Source: Flavobacteriaceae bacterium
Lineage (GTDB): Bacteria > Bacteroidota > Bacteroidia > Flavobacteriales > Flavobacteriaceae
Direction: 5' to 3'
NCBI GenBank assembly: GCA_030694835.1
Contig: JAUYUF010000015.1
Coordinates: 1 to 14,826 of the forward strand
DNA: 14,826 bases
The notes under the pieces are model-generated. The model did no database searches. It worked only from the letters and a program-made list of their open reading frames with translations, and was not told the origin of the DNA. A program made the translations under genes and the position numbers. Shown here one piece after another: positions 14,756 through 14,826 of the stretch. Numbering within the stretch: position 1 is the first letter of the stretch; every line of letters starts with the position of its first letter.

Positions 14756-14826
14756 TTAACAACCCCCTTCTTCAACTTCCACTTTTACTTTTTTAACCGG
14801 AACCACTTTTTTTGTTGTTGTTTTGA
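14756..14826 (-). CDS. 3' end of an unknown gene whose product ends in Gly-Gly-Cys
   Basis: On the minus strand a frame is open from the window edge to a TAA stop at 14758-14756. The 22 visible residues alternate Lys and Val (KKVVPVKKVKVEV) and end with EEGGC. I do not recognise the protein. Support for a real gene is the correctly placed hairpin terminator 30 bases after the stop, the codon use (A/T-ending, as in neighbours) and the otherwise empty surroundings. The start and most of the gene lie outside the window. A terminal cysteine after Gly-Gly is notable next to sulfur-transfer genes, but any link is speculation. Confidence 0.5.
   Translation of the reverse strand, partial: KTTTKKVVPVKKVKVEVEEGGC

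Overview
The window looks like the chromosome of a member of the Bacteroidota, most likely a Flavobacteriaceae (Flavobacterium-like) bacterium. The DNA is AT-rich. Start codons are preceded by A-rich leaders with no Shine-Dalgarno sequence, and several genes carry the Bacteroidota promoter element TAnnTTTG. The protein families fit as well: the linked dapF/GNAT/mltG genes, a long GAPDH, and a porin of the phosphate-selective O/P type.

Left part (1-3481): the 3' end of an RsmI-like methyltransferase gene on the + strand meets, with no gap, a minus-strand block for cell-wall work. In transcription order this block is dapF, a GNAT acetyltransferase and mltG, packed as an operon, then a secreted lysozyme-like protein with its own promoter. 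A 331-base regulatory gap (3482-3812) separates dapF from a divergent Do/HtrA serine protease; it carries an array of GTTAA repeats, four of them spaced by one helical turn. A long-form GAPDH with an N-terminal extension follows, ended by a strong hairpin.

Middle and right part (6861-14826): two minus-strand operons concern sulfur. Operon A is a sulfide:quinone oxidoreductase-like flavoprotein, a one-cysteine DsrC/TusE protein and a DsrE2-like protein. Operon B is a secreted tandem-rhodanese protein, a tandem-rhodanese lipoprotein and a Cys-bearing outer-membrane porin. The housekeeping ligA gene (+ strand) lies between them. The same palindrome, GTAAC-N4-GTTAC, lies upstream of both sulfur operons: one copy before operon A, one perfect and one near-perfect copy before operon B. 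Nothing like it was seen in the other intergenic gaps. Its geometry is that of an Fnr/Crp-type site, so the two operons may form one regulon.

A working model, which is inference, is as follows. The porin admits a sulfur compound, and the rhodaneses handle sulfane sulfur in the cell envelope. The SQR oxidises sulfide at the inner membrane and feeds electrons to quinone. DsrE2 and DsrC carry the resulting sulfane sulfur in the cytoplasm. No dsrAB, sox, tusA or sHdr gene is visible here, so the final fate of the sulfur is unknown. At the right edge is the 3' end of another minus-strand gene whose product ends in Gly-Gly-Cys. No RNA genes, CRISPR arrays, insertion sequences or prophage genes were seen.
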